Shown here: positions 50,360-60,061 of the stretch, piece by piece
Layout: every line of letters begins with the position of its first letter
How positions within the stretch are numbered: the first letter of the stretch is position 1
Assembly (NCBI GenBank): GCA_963620985.1
Contig: CAVFCI010000003.1
Span: 1 to 64,000 of the forward strand
Reading direction: 5' to 3'
DNA: 64,000 nucleotides
Origin: F23-B02 sp963620985
GTDB lineage: Bacteria; Bacillota; Clostridia; Oscillospirales; Oscillospiraceae
Made by a program: the position numbers and the translations under genes
Notes under the pieces: generated by a model
Told to the model about the DNA's origin: nothing
What the model saw: the letters and a program-made list of their open reading frames with translations, nothing else
Databases searched by the model: none

Positions 50360-53155
50360 ATGGCACAGAAGTATGACGCAACACTCAATCTCCCCAAGAC
50401 CGAGTTCCCGATGCGTGCGGGTCTGCCCAAGCGCGAGCCGGAGATGCTCAAGCACTGGGAGGAGATGGACATCTACAACGAGATGCTTAAAAAGAACGAG
50501 GGCAAGCCCCTGTTCAACCTTCACGACGGCCCTCCGTTCTCCAACGGTGCTCTGCACATGGGTCACGCGCTGAACAAATCCATCAAGGACTTCATCACCC
50601 GCACCTACGCGATGCGCGGCTACTATACCCCGTACATCCCGGGCTGGGATAACCACGGCATGCCCATCGAGTCTGCCATCATCAAGGAGCAGAAGCTCAA
50701 CCACAAGGCCATGAGCGTCGCCGACTTCCGCTCGGCCTGCCACGCCTACGCCGACCACTACATCGACGTGCAGCGCGACGGCTTCAAGCGCATGGGCGTT
50801 ATCGGCGACTGGGAGCACCCGTACAAGACCATGGATCCGGGCTTCGAGGCAATGGAGACCCGCGTTTTCGGCAAGATGTATAAGAACGGCCACATCTACA
50901 AGGGTCTCAAGCCCGTTTACTGGTGCGCCCACGACGAGACCGCGCTGGCCGAGGCCGAGATCGAGTACAAGGACGATCCCTGCACGACCGTTTACGTCAA
51001 GTTCCCCATGCACGACGATCTGGGCAAACTGGGCGAGCTTGATAAGTCCAAGCTCTTCTTCGTCATCTGGACGACCACTATCTGGACACTGCCCGGCAAC
51101 CTCGCCATCGCGCTGCACCCGTCGGAGAGCTACGTCATCGTCAAGGCTCCCAACGGCGAGATGTACATCATGGCCGAGGCGCTGACCGAGAAGGTCATGG
51201 GGCTGGGCGGCTTTGCCGGCTATGAGATCGTCGAGACTCACGAGGGCGCGTTCTTCGAGAATATGCTCGCAGACCACCCCTTCCTGCCCAAGACCAGCCG
51301 CCTTGTGCTGGCCGACTACGTCACCATGGACTCCGGCACGGGCTGCGTCCACACCGCGCCCGGCTTCGGCGCTGACGACTATGAGACCTGCAAGCGCTAC
51401 GGCATGGATATGGTCGTCCCCGTTGACGATCAGGGCAAGCACACCGACTATGCCGGAAAGTACGCCGGTATGGGCACGGACGAAAGCAACCCCGTCATCC
51501 TCCAGGACATGAAGGACAGCGGTATGCTCTTCGCATCCGAGGAGATCATCCACAGCTATCCGCACTGCTGGAGATGCAAGAACCCCATCATCTTCCGCGC
51601 CACCCCGCAGTGGTTCTGCTCGGTCGATTCCTTCAAGGACGAGGCCACCGGCGCCTGCGAGGACGTGCGCTGGCTGCCTGCGTGGGGCAAGGACAGAATG
51701 AAGAGCATGATCCTCGAGCGCACCGACTGGTGCATCTCGCGCCAGCGCCGCTGGGGTCTGCCCATCCCCGTATTCTACTGCGACGACTGCTCAAAGCCCG
51801 TCTGCACCGACGAGAGCATCGAGTCCGTCGCCGCTATCTATGAGACCGAGGGCTCGAACGCATGGTTCGAGCGCGAAGCAAGCGAGCTCCTGCCCGAGGG
51901 CTTTGTCTGCCCGCACTGCGGCGGCAGGCACTTCACCAAGGAGACCGACACCCTCGACGGCTGGTTCGACTCCGGCTCCACCCACTACGCCGCAATGGAG
52001 CGCGATCAGGGCTTCTGGCCGGCCACGATGTACATCGAGGGTCTTGACCAGTACCGCGGCTGGTTCCAGTCCTCCCTGCTGGTAGCTGTCGGCGCACTTG
52101 GCAGAGGCGCTCCGTTCAAGGAGTGCGTCACCCACGGCTGGACGGTTGACGGCGAGGGCAGAGCAATGCACAAGTCCCTCGGCAACGGCATGGATCCCGC
52201 CGAGATCTTCGATAAGTACGGCGCGGATCTGCTGCGCCTGTGGGCCGGCTCCTCGGACTACCACGTCGATGTCCGCTGCTCGGACGAGATCTTCAAGCAG
52301 CTGAGCCAGAACTACCTCAAGTTCCGCAACACAGCGCGCTACTGCCTCGGCAACCTCGACGGCTTCAACGCCGACGAGCTCGTCGCGCCCGGCGACATGC
52401 TCGAGCTGGACAAGTGGGCGATCACGAAGCTCAACCGGCTCATCGAGAAGGCCTTCGCCGCCTACGATGAGTACGAGTTCCACGTCGTGTCCCACCTTAT
52501 CAACGACTTCTGCGTCGTTGAGCTTTCAAACTTCTACCTCGATATCATCAAGGACAGGCTCTACTGCTCCGGCAAGAACAGCCTCGAGCGCCGCAGCGCA
52601 CAGACCGCGCTCTTCCTGATCCTCGATACCCTGACCAAGATGTTCGCGCCCATCCTCGCCTTCACCTGCGATGAGATCTGGCTGGCAATGCCCCACCGCA
52701 GCGAGGACGACGCTCGCAACGTCGTGCTCAACGAGATGAACAAGCCCTTTGCCGAGTATGCGCTCGACGATGCCGAGATGGCAAAGTGGGATGCCCTCAT
52801 CTCCGTGAGAAACGATGTCAACGGCGTGCTCGAAAAGGCGCGTGCCGATAAGCGTATCGGCAAGCCCCTTGAAGCTGCCGTCACCCTGCGCGCCTCCGGC
52901 GAGAGCAAGGCTGTGCTCGATAAGCTCTCCGATATGGATCTCAAGGAGCTGCTCATCGTCTCCGAGTGCCTCATCGCCGAGGACGGCGAGGCCGATGAGA
53001 ACGCAGTCACCGCCTCCGGCTCGTACAACCCGTGGCTCACCGTCTCCGTCAAGGAGGCCGAGGGCACCAAGTGCCCGCGCTGCTGGATGCACTCTGTCGA
53101 TGCCGACCCCGAGACCGGCCTCTGCCCCCGCTGCAAAGCCGTTTTGGATGCGTGA
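50360..53155 (+). CDS. ileS: Isoleucyl-tRNA synthetase
   Basis: 931-aa class I synthetase charging tRNA-Ile. The HIGH motif is HMGH in PPFSNGALHMGHALNKS, the KMSKS region is MHKSLGN (so the KMSKS motif is a variant), and an editing domain sits in between (VIWTTTIWTLPGNLAI, GTGCVHTAPGFGADDY). The C-terminus carries a zinc finger (CPRCWMHSVDADPETGLCPRC). The start at 50360 follows GGAGG (50347-50351). Transcribed alone. Confidence 0.97.
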   Translation: MAQKYDATLNLPKTEFPMRAGLPKREPEMLKHWEEMDIYNEMLKKNEGKPLFNLHDGPPFSNGALHMGHALNKSIKDFITRTYAMRGYYTPYIPGWDNHGMPIESAIIKEQKLNHKAMSVADFRSACHAYADHYIDVQRDGFKRMGVIGDWEHPYKTMDPGFEAMETRVFGKMYKNGHIYKGLKPVYWCAHDETALAEAEIEYKDDPCTTVYVKFPMHDDLGKLGELDKSKLFFVIWTTTIWTLPGNLAIALHPSESYVIVKAPNGEMYIMAEALTEKVMGLGGFAGYEIVETHEGAFFENMLADHPFLPKTSRLVLADYVTMDSGTGCVHTAPGFGADDYETCKRYGMDMVVPVDDQGKHTDYAGKYAGMGTDESNPVILQDMKDSGMLFASEEIIHSYPHCWRCKNPIIFRATPQWFCSVDSFKDEATGACEDVRWLPAWGKDRMKSMILERTDWCISRQRRWGLPIPVFYCDDCSKPVCTDESIESVAAIYETEGSNAWFEREASELLPEGFVCPHCGGRHFTKETDTLDGWFDSGSTHYAAMERDQGFWPATMYIEGLDQYRGWFQSSLLVAVGALGRGAPFKECVTHGWTVDGEGRAMHKSLGNGMDPAEIFDKYGADLLRLWAGSSDYHVDVRCSDEIFKQLSQNYLKFRNTARYCLGNLDGFNADELVAPGDMLELDKWAITKLNRLIEKAFAAYDEYEFHVVSHLINDFCVVELSNFYLDIIKDRLYCSGKNSLERRSAQTALFLILDTLTKMFAPILAFTCDEIWLAMPHRSEDDARNVVLNEMNKPFAEYALDDAEMAKWDALISVRNDVNGVLEKARADKRIGKPLEAAVTLRASGESKAVLDKLSDMDLKELLIVSECLIAEDGEADENAVTASGSYNPWLTVSVKEAEGTKCPRCWMHSVDADPETGLCPRCKAVLDA

Positions 53156-53156
53156 T

Positions 53157-53843
53157 TTTACAGGCGCTTTGACGCAGCTGCGGATACGCATATTGCGGTG
53201 TCCCGACCGGAAACAACGGAGGAAACAAATATGTTTCGCGTTCCGCAGGTGCGGAGTTGTGTTGTTGCAGCATCTCAAATACTGCGCCAGTCTCATGCCT
53301 TCCCCTTACTACGAGGGGAAGGTGTCGGCGACAGCCGACGGATGAGGTGTTAATTAAATTGCGGCGATAGCCGCAACCTTGTTATGGTACCCGTGTGGCG
53401 GTTTTTGACGCGGCTAAAATCAACGCTTTATTTTAAATTTTCCGTCACGTCGGAACTAAAATTCAATATCAGACGCAAAACGAGAGCACAGGATTTAAAT
53501 CTGTGCTCTCATTTTTTCTGCTGACTAAATCGTTACGTTTCAGATATATTTGTGTTTGCCTAACGGCAAATGATTTGATAAACACCTCATCCGTCAGCCT
53601 TGCGGCTGACACCTTCCCCTCGTAGTAAGGGGAAGGCTTGGTGCGCCGATTTCAGTGCTGACAAAGCGTGCTCCGCACTTGCGGGACGCGAAACGTTATG
53701 GTTTATGCCATTATTTCCGGTCGGGACACCGTGAAGCTTACTACTCACTCACGTTACGCGAAACGTTACGGTTTATACCAGTGTTTCCGGTCGGGATACC
53801 GCAATAAACGTATCCGTAGGTGCGTCAATTCGCCTCTAAAAAG
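53157..53843. repeat. Composite dispersed repeat between ileS and proC
   Basis: About 690 bp: left edge TTTACAGGCGCTTTGACGCA and core TTGCGGTGTCCCGACCGGAA, two opposed CCTTCCCC/GGGGAAGG modules (about 53292-53347 and 53585-53640), and the A/T-rich segment with the GAGAGCACAG/CTGTGCTCTC hairpin (about 53482-53513) in inverted orientation relative to other copies. Two core copies follow each other at the right, then an edge. The edge supplies the C-terminal codons and stop of proC. No gene inside. Confidence 0.87.
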
Positions 53844-54628
53844 AAATCCTTATCGACTATAGCCTGAAACGCCTGCTGGATGGCGGTCTCGAAGCCGAGC
53901 TCCTTGAGCTTGCACACGCCCTCGACTGTCGTGCCGCCGGGCGAGCAGACCTTATTCATCAGCGCGATGGGGTGCTCGTCGCTGTCCAGCGCCAGAGCGC
54001 CGCTGCCCATGACCGCGGCTGTGGCTATCTCCTCGGCCATGGGACGGGCAAAGCCTGCGCGGACTCCCGCCTCGGCCAGAGCGTCGATATACAGCAGCAC
54101 GAACGCACCGGACGCGCCGCCGAGCGCACAGAAGGCGGGGAACATGCTCTCCTCGATGTGATATATCCTGCCGATCGCCGAGAAGATGCCGTCGGCGATC
54201 CTGATATCGTCCTTTGTCGCGCCCTTGCCGCCGCAGATGGCGGTGACGGAGGCCTTGACAACGGCGTTTATGTTCGGCATGACGCGCACGACCGGCATGC
54301 CCTTGGGAAGGCGCTCCTCATACCAGCCGGTGCTCTTTCCGGCGGCGATGGAGATGAGCGTCTTGTCCTTGGTGACGCTCTTTGCCAGCTCCGGCATCAC
54401 CTCGGGCAGCACCTGCGGTTTGACCGCGAGGACGATAACGTCCGCCTTTTCCGCGACCTCGGCTGCCGTCGCGCAGGGTATCAGCCCGTGCTTTTCCTTG
54501 AGCGCAAGCGTCTTGCCCTGACTGCGGTTGTAGCCGTAGAGATAGTCGTTTTTGAACTTGCCGCAGGAGGCCATGCCTGCGATGATGGCTCCGGCCATGT
54601 TGCCGAGCCCGATAAAGCCGTATTTCAT
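53825..54628 (-). CDS. proC: Pyrroline-5-carboxylate reductase
   Basis: 267-aa NADPH enzyme of the last step of proline synthesis. The Rossmann motif is FIGLGNMAGAIIAGM; other motifs are LAVKPQVLPEVM, RVMPNINAVVKASVTAICGG and the signature MNKVCSPGGTTVEGV. AGGAG precedes the ATG. The last residues FFLEAN and stop come from the repeat edge at this site. Confidence 0.96.
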   Translation of the reverse strand: MKYGFIGLGNMAGAIIAGMASCGKFKNDYLYGYNRSQGKTLALKEKHGLIPCATAAEVAEKADVIVLAVKPQVLPEVMPELAKSVTKDKTLISIAAGKSTGWYEERLPKGMPVVRVMPNINAVVKASVTAICGGKGATKDDIRIADGIFSAIGRIYHIEESMFPAFCALGGASGAFVLLYIDALAEAGVRAGFARPMAEEIATAAVMGSGALALDSDEHPIALMNKVCSPGGTTVEGVCKLKELGFETAIQQAFQAIVDKDFFLEAN

Positions 54629-54664
54629 AGCGCACTCTCCTATAATTTTTTATTTGTTAATGCC

Positions 54665-54693
54665 ATTTTACCATCTCTCCGGTTCAACTACAA
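54665..54693 (-). promoter_or_regulatory. Promoter of proC
   Basis: Minus strand TTGTAG (54688-54693), 17-bp spacer, TAAAAT (54665-54670), about 37 bp before the proC start. Confidence 0.55.
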
Positions 54694-54708
54694 TATAAAA
54701 AGTTTTTA

Positions 54709-54737
54709 TTGCAAAAGATTATGTAACCTGATATAAT
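54709..54737 (+). promoter_or_regulatory. Promoter of the SLH-domain gene
   Basis: TTGCAA (54709-54714), 17-bp spacer, TATAAT (54732-54737), about 43 bp upstream of the ATG. Lies back to back with the proC promoter. Confidence 0.7.
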
Positions 54738-54780
54738 AGTTGACACCAAATTGTAACCACGTCCCCGGAGGTTTGAGCAT

Positions 54781-56946
54781 ATGAAAAAAATTCGCAGAGT
54801 GCTGGCGCTGCTGCTTATTGTGAGCAGCCTGCTTTCCCTCATGCCGGTCGCCGCGCTGGCCGATTCGATCCCCGGCGAGAGACTCGCTGTTTTCGATGAT
54901 GTTGCCCAGATGAGCGGCAGCACCTTCACCGATGTGAGCTCGCTCACATGGTGCTATTCCGGCGTAAAAACAGCCTACAACAAGGGCATCATGCTCGGCT
55001 TTACCGACAAGACCTTCCGCCCGAGCAGCACGGTGAGCTGGGCCGAGGCGATAGTTATCGCAGCGCGCATCCACGCCGCGTATAACGACAACCTCATCGA
55101 GGAACCGCGTGAAGGCGATGCGTGGTACTCAACCTATTACAGATACTGCTACGAGCACGGCATGCTGCCCTCGGCAACGCCGTCTTCGGGCAGCCTCAGC
55201 CAGAGCATAAACCGCTATAACCTTGCGTACATATTCGCCCGCACGATCGGCACTCAGGACATGCCGAAGATCAGCGACTACGCCATCGGCGACAGGAGCA
55301 GCATCCCCTCGTACTACATGGCATCTGTCGAGCTGCTGTATTCCTCCGGCATAATGATCGGCGTGGATGCGGCAAAGCGCTTCTACGGCACGAGCACGAC
55401 CAGCCGCGGCCAGATAGCCACGGTCATTGCCCGCATCGTCGAGCCGGCGCTGCGTCAGGGTCATGATTCGAGGATAAACTCCGACATGGCCGAGAACGAG
55501 TCGAACCTTGAAAACGACAGCGTCATGGTTCAGGTCGGCAGCACGAGCTACTGCCTGTATAAAAACTACAAGACGGTCGATACCGTGGGCTACAGCCTGT
55601 ACAGGGTCACGGAGGACAACACCGTCACGGAGCTGTACGGCGCAGTGGTGGGGCAGTACCTTGACAATATAAGCGCATATCAGGGCAAGGTCTACTTCTG
55701 CCGCAGCACGACCGGCAGCGAAAAGGGCGCACTCATGTGCCACGATCCCGAGACCGGCATGACCTACTCGGTATACGACGGATATATAATCGAATCGTAC
55801 TGCTTCTATGACGGGCAGCTTTACGCGCTCGCCTTCACCCAATACGCCGACAAGCCCGACGGCTACACCTATGCCTTTGGCCGTATAGTCAACGGCGAGT
55901 TCGTGAGCATAAGCGACGGCCTGAGCTACTCTCAGGTGCCCAACTTTGTGCCCTACGGCTGGAACGGCAGGATCTATTTCAAGATGGCCGAGCCCACGAC
56001 CGTCAAGGACTCTCAGGGCAACGAGAGCCAGACGAATATCGACAGGCTCTATTCCTACGATATCGCAAGCGGCGAGATCGCAAAGGTCTGCGACTACAGG
56101 ATAAACACCAGCTTCTTTGAGGGGCATGTCATGTACTTCCTCGCCTACGACAGCGACGGAAACTACGACCTGAACATGTACGCGATATCGCTTCAGGCGC
56201 CCGGCGCGGTCACGACCTTCGGCGAGTTCCCCAAGACGACGGATAAGAGCAACCGCTCGATATACAAGTACGGCGATGAGTTCTTCTGCCTGTCGTCGTT
56301 CAACCGGTATATCTACAGCATGGATAAGACCGGCAGCTCTCAGGTGGCGCTCTTCTGCGCCGGTGTTTACGACAGCCTGAATTTCACCGCCGACAAGCTC
56401 GTGCTCGTCCCCAACACGCTCGCCACAAGCAACTCCAACGAGCTGAAGCTGTATAACACCAAGAGCATGTCCGCCCGTGCGCTGTACGGCGACTGGCTCG
56501 GCCAGAGCGTGTACTACACCGGCGCACGCTTCGTCCCCGAGGCCGATAAGGGCTATTACTCGACGAGCGAGAGCGTCAGCACCGTGAGCAATCTGGCCAT
56601 TACCGTCACCAAGGCATTCTCACGCGGCAGCGACTTTATCGTGCAGACCAAATACGTCAATAATTTCGACACCGGCATCATCCTGCGCTCGTACATCGTC
56701 AAGGTGTACCTCGACGGTGAGCTCGTCGCATACGACCTCAACCGCATGTCCGGCATCGAGATGAACACCTATGACATCGAGTCGTTCACCTTCGTCATTG
56801 CCGGTGCTGACGTGCTGCAAAGCTTCGACGTTAACGATGGCCGCATCAGCATCGAGATCGTCCCGACCTACGACGTGGTAAAGGACGATAAGAACTCGGA
56901 TTCCACCGGAACCATCGACTCCGTCGTTGACCAGCTGACCAAGTGA
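54781..56946 (+). CDS. Secreted SLH-domain protein with propeller-like repeats
   Basis: 721 aa. Signal peptide (about 1-27, cleavage near ALA-DS). The N-terminal region carries S-layer homology repeats (FTDVSSLTWCYSGVKTAYNKGIMLGFTDKTFRP, about 50-95; a third near 175-220 with ASVELLYSSGIMIG) that bind secondary cell-wall polymers. Residues about 245-560 contain repeated Y/F-x-G-x-(V/L)-Y-(F/A) blades, as in DUF5050-type propellers. The C-terminal part (about 590-700) is beta-rich. A surface protein with unknown ligand. GGAGG precedes the start. Confidence 0.82.
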   Translation: MKKIRRVLALLLIVSSLLSLMPVAALADSIPGERLAVFDDVAQMSGSTFTDVSSLTWCYSGVKTAYNKGIMLGFTDKTFRPSSTVSWAEAIVIAARIHAAYNDNLIEEPREGDAWYSTYYRYCYEHGMLPSATPSSGSLSQSINRYNLAYIFARTIGTQDMPKISDYAIGDRSSIPSYYMASVELLYSSGIMIGVDAAKRFYGTSTTSRGQIATVIARIVEPALRQGHDSRINSDMAENESNLENDSVMVQVGSTSYCLYKNYKTVDTVGYSLYRVTEDNTVTELYGAVVGQYLDNISAYQGKVYFCRSTTGSEKGALMCHDPETGMTYSVYDGYIIESYCFYDGQLYALAFTQYADKPDGYTYAFGRIVNGEFVSISDGLSYSQVPNFVPYGWNGRIYFKMAEPTTVKDSQGNESQTNIDRLYSYDIASGEIAKVCDYRINTSFFEGHVMYFLAYDSDGNYDLNMYAISLQAPGAVTTFGEFPKTTDKSNRSIYKYGDEFFCLSSFNRYIYSMDKTGSSQVALFCAGVYDSLNFTADKLVLVPNTLATSNSNELKLYNTKSMSARALYGDWLGQSVYYTGARFVPEADKGYYSTSESVSTVSNLAITVTKAFSRGSDFIVQTKYVNNFDTGIILRSYIVKVYLDGELVAYDLNRMSGIEMNTYDIESFTFVIAGADVLQSFDVNDGRISIEIVPTYDVVKDDKNSDSTGTIDSVVDQLTK

Positions 56947-56949
56947 TTT

Positions 56950-57704
56950 TACTGGCGCTTTGAGGCTGCACCTATACGGTGATTGCGGTGTCCCGACCGG
57001 AAAGGCTGGGGGAAACAAGTACGTTTCGCCTCCCGCGAGTGCGGAGTTGTGTTGTTGCAGCACCTCAAAAGCTGCTCCGCACCAAGCCTTCCCCTTACTA
57101 CGAGGGGAAGGTGTCGGCGATAGCCGACGGATGAGGTGTTCATCAAATCATTTGCCGTCAGGCAAACACATATTTATATAAAACGAAATAGTTTAGTCAG
57201 CAGAAAAAACGAGAGCACAGATTTTGAGGTCTGTGCTCTCGTTTTGCATTTAATATTGAATTTTAGTTCCGACGTGACGGAAAATTTAAAATGAAGCTTT
57301 GATTCAAGCTGCCTCATAAAACCGCCACAGGAGAGCCATAACAAGGATGCGGCTGTCGCCGCGATTTAATGAACACCTCATCCGTCAGCCTTGCGGCTGA
57401 CACCTTCCCCTCGAGCTCCGCAAGGGGAAGGCATGGCGCGCCGATTTCGGTGCTGGCCAAATTTGCATTGTACTCGCGGGAGGCGCAGATTTTTTGCTTC
57501 ATCGGCAGCTTCCGGTCGGGATGCCGCAATATGTGTATAGGTGCAGACTGAATGCGCCAGTAAAAATCCGTGCGGCAAAGCCGCACACATTCAGCTATCA
57601 GCTATCGGCTTTCAGCTCTCAGCTTGCCGCGGTTTCCGCAGTACCCTCGATACCGTGCGCCTGCAATCACCGTATAGGTGCAGACTCAATGCGCCAGTAA
57701 AAAT
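56950..57704. repeat. Composite dispersed repeat between SLH gene and tdk
   Basis: About 750 bp: left edge TTTACTGGCGCTTTGAGGCT, core GCGGTGTCCCGACCGGAAAG, two CCTTCCCC/GGGGAAGG modules in opposite orientation (about 57087-57135 and 57375-57432), the GAGAGCACAGA/TCTGTGCTCTC hairpin (about 57211-57241), AGCTATCAGCTATCGGCTTT units, then a second right edge TGCAGACTCAATGCGCCAGT. It ends next to the tdk stop codon. No gene inside. Confidence 0.87.
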
Positions 57705-58276
57705 TACTGCTGCTTTATTTTGTCCATCCAGCATTTGTGGCACATTGCGACGTAGCTGTCGTTGCCGCCGAGGAACACCTGATCGCCCTGAGTTATGATG
57801 CGCCCTGTCCCGTCTATGCGGGCGTTGACGGTCGCCTTGCGGCCACAGGCGCAGACGGTTTTTATCTCGGTGATGGAGTCTGCAAGCTCCATGAGCCTGC
57901 GTGCGCCGGGGAAAAAATGCGTCAGGAAGTCTGTGCGCAGGCCGAAGCACAGGACCGGCAGATTTTCCGCGTCTACAAGCTCGCGCAGCTGGTCGATCTG
58001 CTCGGGCGTGAAAAACTGCGCCTCGTCCGCGATGATCACATCGTGCCGTCCGGCCTTGGCGTAGGCTTCGATTATGCTCTGCTCGGGGGTTATGACCTCC
58101 GCCGAGCGGCTGAGACCTATGCGGCTGCGCACGATATCCGCGCCGTCGCGTGTGTCGATGCTCGGCTTTATGAGCCAGACGCTCATGCCCAGTTCCTCAT
58201 AGTTAAACTGCGTTATAAGCGCCTGAGCCGACTTCGACGAGCCCATTGCGCCGTATTTGAAATAAAGCTTTGCCAT
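57704..58276 (-). CDS. tdk: Thymidine kinase
   Basis: 190-aa type II thymidine kinase of nucleoside salvage. P-loop GAMGSSKSAQAL, Walker B-like IIADEAQFF with catalytic Glu, and zinc ligands in VCACGRKA and MCHKCW. The start follows GGAG. It lies 10 bp after udk on the same strand, so the two salvage kinases form an operon. Confidence 0.96.
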   Translation of the reverse strand: MAKLYFKYGAMGSSKSAQALITQFNYEELGMSVWLIKPSIDTRDGADIVRSRIGLSRSAEVITPEQSIIEAYAKAGRHDVIIADEAQFFTPEQIDQLRELVDAENLPVLCFGLRTDFLTHFFPGARRLMELADSITEIKTVCACGRKATVNARIDGTGRIITQGDQVFLGGNDSYVAMCHKCWMDKIKQQ

Positions 58277-58286
58277 GCTCCGCTCC

Positions 58287-58913
58287 TCAGTTCTTTGCAA
58301 GATGTGCGCGCACGCGCTCGAGCACCATGTCCAGCGCGACCTGATTGTGTCCGCCCTCGGGGATGATGATATCCGCCTTGCGCTTAGAGGGCTCGACGAA
58401 CTGCTCGTGCATGGGCTTGACCGTGGACAGGTACTGGTTCACGACGCTTTCAAGGCTCCTGCCGCGGTCACGCACGTCGCGCACTATCCTGCGCAGGATG
58501 CGCACGTCCGCATCCGTGTCAACGTAGATCTTGATATCCATCAGATCGCACAGCTCAGGGCTCTGGAATATCAGCAGTCCCTCGACGATGATGACACGCG
58601 AGGGCTTGACCGTCACCGTTTTGCCCGAGCGGTCGTGGATCGTGTAGTCATAGGTCGGACAGTGTATCGTCTCGCCGCGGCGCAGCTTTTTTAGGTCGTC
58701 GATAAGAAGCTCGGTGTCGAAGGCATCGGGGTGGTCGTAGTTTAGCTTGGCGCGCTCCTCGTAGCTCATGCCGTGATGCGCCTTGTAGTAGTTGTCGTGA
58801 TAGATGACGCTGACGTTGCCGCCGAAATGCTGCATGATCTTGCGCGTGATCGTGGTCTTGCCGCTGCCCGTTCCGCCGGCAATGCCGATAACGATGATAC
58901 TGCTGTCTTTCAT
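58287..58913 (-). CDS. udk: Uridine kinase-like P-loop kinase
   Basis: 208-aa nucleoside kinase phosphorylating uridine/cytidine. Walker A is GIAGGTGSGKTT, then YHDNYYK, LNYDHPDAFD, CPTYDYTIHDRS and IVEGLLIF. The start at 58913 follows GGGAG; 58949 is an upstream in-frame alternative. It is a pyrimidine salvage partner of tdk. Confidence 0.94.
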   Translation of the reverse strand: MKDSSIIVIGIAGGTGSGKTTITRKIMQHFGGNVSVIYHDNYYKAHHGMSYEERAKLNYDHPDAFDTELLIDDLKKLRRGETIHCPTYDYTIHDRSGKTVTVKPSRVIIVEGLLIFQSPELCDLMDIKIYVDTDADVRILRRIVRDVRDRGRSLESVVNQYLSTVKPMHEQFVEPSKRKADIIIPEGGHNQVALDMVLERVRAHLAKN

Positions 58914-58977
58914 GTCTCCCTCCCGTGCATTATCCGTTTTTTCTTCCATAATACCACACCCGTCATAAACTAACAAG

Positions 58978-59430
58978 GTTTTTTGGAGGCGCATTGAGGC
59001 AGCTACTTATACGTTTCTTGCGGTGTCCCGACCGGAAATATTGGCATAAACCATAGCGTTTCGCCTCCCGCGAGTGCAGTGCAAGCTTTGCCAGCACCGA
59101 AATCGGCGCACCAAGCCTTCCCCTTATTTCGAGGGGAAGGTGTCAGCCGATAGGCTGACGGATGAGGTGCTTATCAAATTGCGCCAACAGCGCAGCATTA
59201 TTGAAAATTAAAAAAATAGTGTAGATTTTCGTCTGCACTATCTTTTTTGCATTTAATGCTGAATTTTAGTCCCGACGTGGCGGAACGGACAAAATAAGTT
59301 CCCTGCAGGGGATACTGCAACAACATTGCGCCGCACTTGAGTTACGCGAAACGCTGTGGTTTATGCCAATATTTCCGGTCGGGACACCGCAATTACCGTA
59401 TAGATGCAGCCTAAAAGCGCCAGTGAAAAA
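58978..59430. repeat. Composite dispersed repeat between udk and PH-domain gene
   Basis: Left edge TTGGAGGCGCATTGAGGCAG and core TTGCGGTGTCCCGACCGGAA, one GGGGAAGG module with TCAGCCGATAGGCTGACGGA, a GATAGTGTAGA...TCTGCACTATC-type hairpin rather than the GAGAGCACAGA one, then core TTTCCGGTCGGGACACCGCA and right edge GCGCCAGTGAAAAA. It ends 3 bp before a -35 box. Confidence 0.86.
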
Positions 59431-59433
59431 GCC

Positions 59434-59462
59434 TTGACTTTTTGCGTGGGATTAGGTAGAAT
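59434..59462 (+). promoter_or_regulatory. Promoter of the PH-domain gene
   Basis: TTGACT (59434-59439), 17-bp spacer, TAGAAT (59457-59462), about 30 bp before the ATG and directly after the repeat edge. Confidence 0.75.
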
Positions 59463-59491
59463 ATCATAGCATGATGTAAGGAGTGACCGCG

Positions 59492-59893
59492 ATGGCAAAG
59501 CTCGTTTCAAAGATAGTTGAGATATGGCATGACCGCAAGCGCATCCTCGGAATGCCCCTGAGCTTTACGCGATACGCGCTGAGCGAGGACAGGCTGTTTT
59601 TGAAGCGCGGTTTCCTGAATGTCAAGCACGACGAGATCGTGCTGTACCGTGTGCGCGACCTGCGCGTGACGGTGTCGCTGTGGCAGCGAATTTTCGGTGT
59701 CGGCACGGTGACTGTGATCTCGACGGACAAGAGCATCCCCGAGCTCGTGCTCAAGAACATCCGCCAGCCCAACGAGGTCAAGGAGCTCATCCACGAGCAC
59801 GTCGAGAAAATGAAGATCGAGCGGCGTATGCGCGTCGGCGAGATGAGCATGGCGCTCGACGACGATGCGATAGACCTCGAGGATGTGAACTGA
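59492..59893 (+). CDS. Bacterial PH-domain protein (YdbS/bPH2-like)
   Basis: 133-aa cytoplasmic protein with one PH-like domain (about 25-85: RYALSEDRLFLKRGFLNVKHDEIVLYRVRDLRV, then WQRIFGVGTVTVIS) and a charged helical C-terminal tail. Unlike YdbS it has no membrane helices. Function unknown. AAGGAG lies 9 bp before the chosen ATG; GTG 59483 is an alternative. The tRNA-Ser gene follows 31 bp later. Confidence 0.8.
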   Translation: MAKLVSKIVEIWHDRKRILGMPLSFTRYALSEDRLFLKRGFLNVKHDEIVLYRVRDLRVTVSLWQRIFGVGTVTVISTDKSIPELVLKNIRQPNEVKELIHEHVEKMKIERRMRVGEMSMALDDDAIDLEDVN

Positions 59894-59924
59894 AAAGCAA
59901 ACGGCGCGCGCCGCTTGTATATAT

Positions 59925-60015
59925 GGATAGGTATCGAAGTGGTCATAACGGCCCTGACTCGAAATCAGGTAGTCGCGCAAGCGGCTCGTGGGTTCGAATC
60001 CCACCCTATCCGCCA
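59925..60015 (+). tRNA. tRNA-Ser(CGA)
   Basis: 91 nt including encoded CCA. Acceptor stem GGATAGG/CCTATCC with discriminator G, anticodon stem CCTGA/TCAGG with loop CTCGAAA (anticodon CGA, reads UCG), a long variable arm GTAGTCGCGCAAGCGGCTC typical of class II tRNAs, and T-arm GTGGGTTCGAATCCCAC. Confidence 0.97.
59984..60015 (+). other. Probable integration (att) site at tRNA-Ser 3' end
   Basis: The T-arm and acceptor 3' end of tRNA-Ser(CGA) are followed 46 bp later by a tyrosine integrase gene that reads toward the tRNA, the usual layout of tRNA-targeting elements. The second copy of the att core, expected at the far end of the element, is outside the window, so the exact crossover cannot be fixed. 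Confidence 0.6.
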
Positions 60016-60061
60016 GAAATTGCGCCAGCAGTCGGTTTTTCCGGCTGCTGGCTTTTCTTTT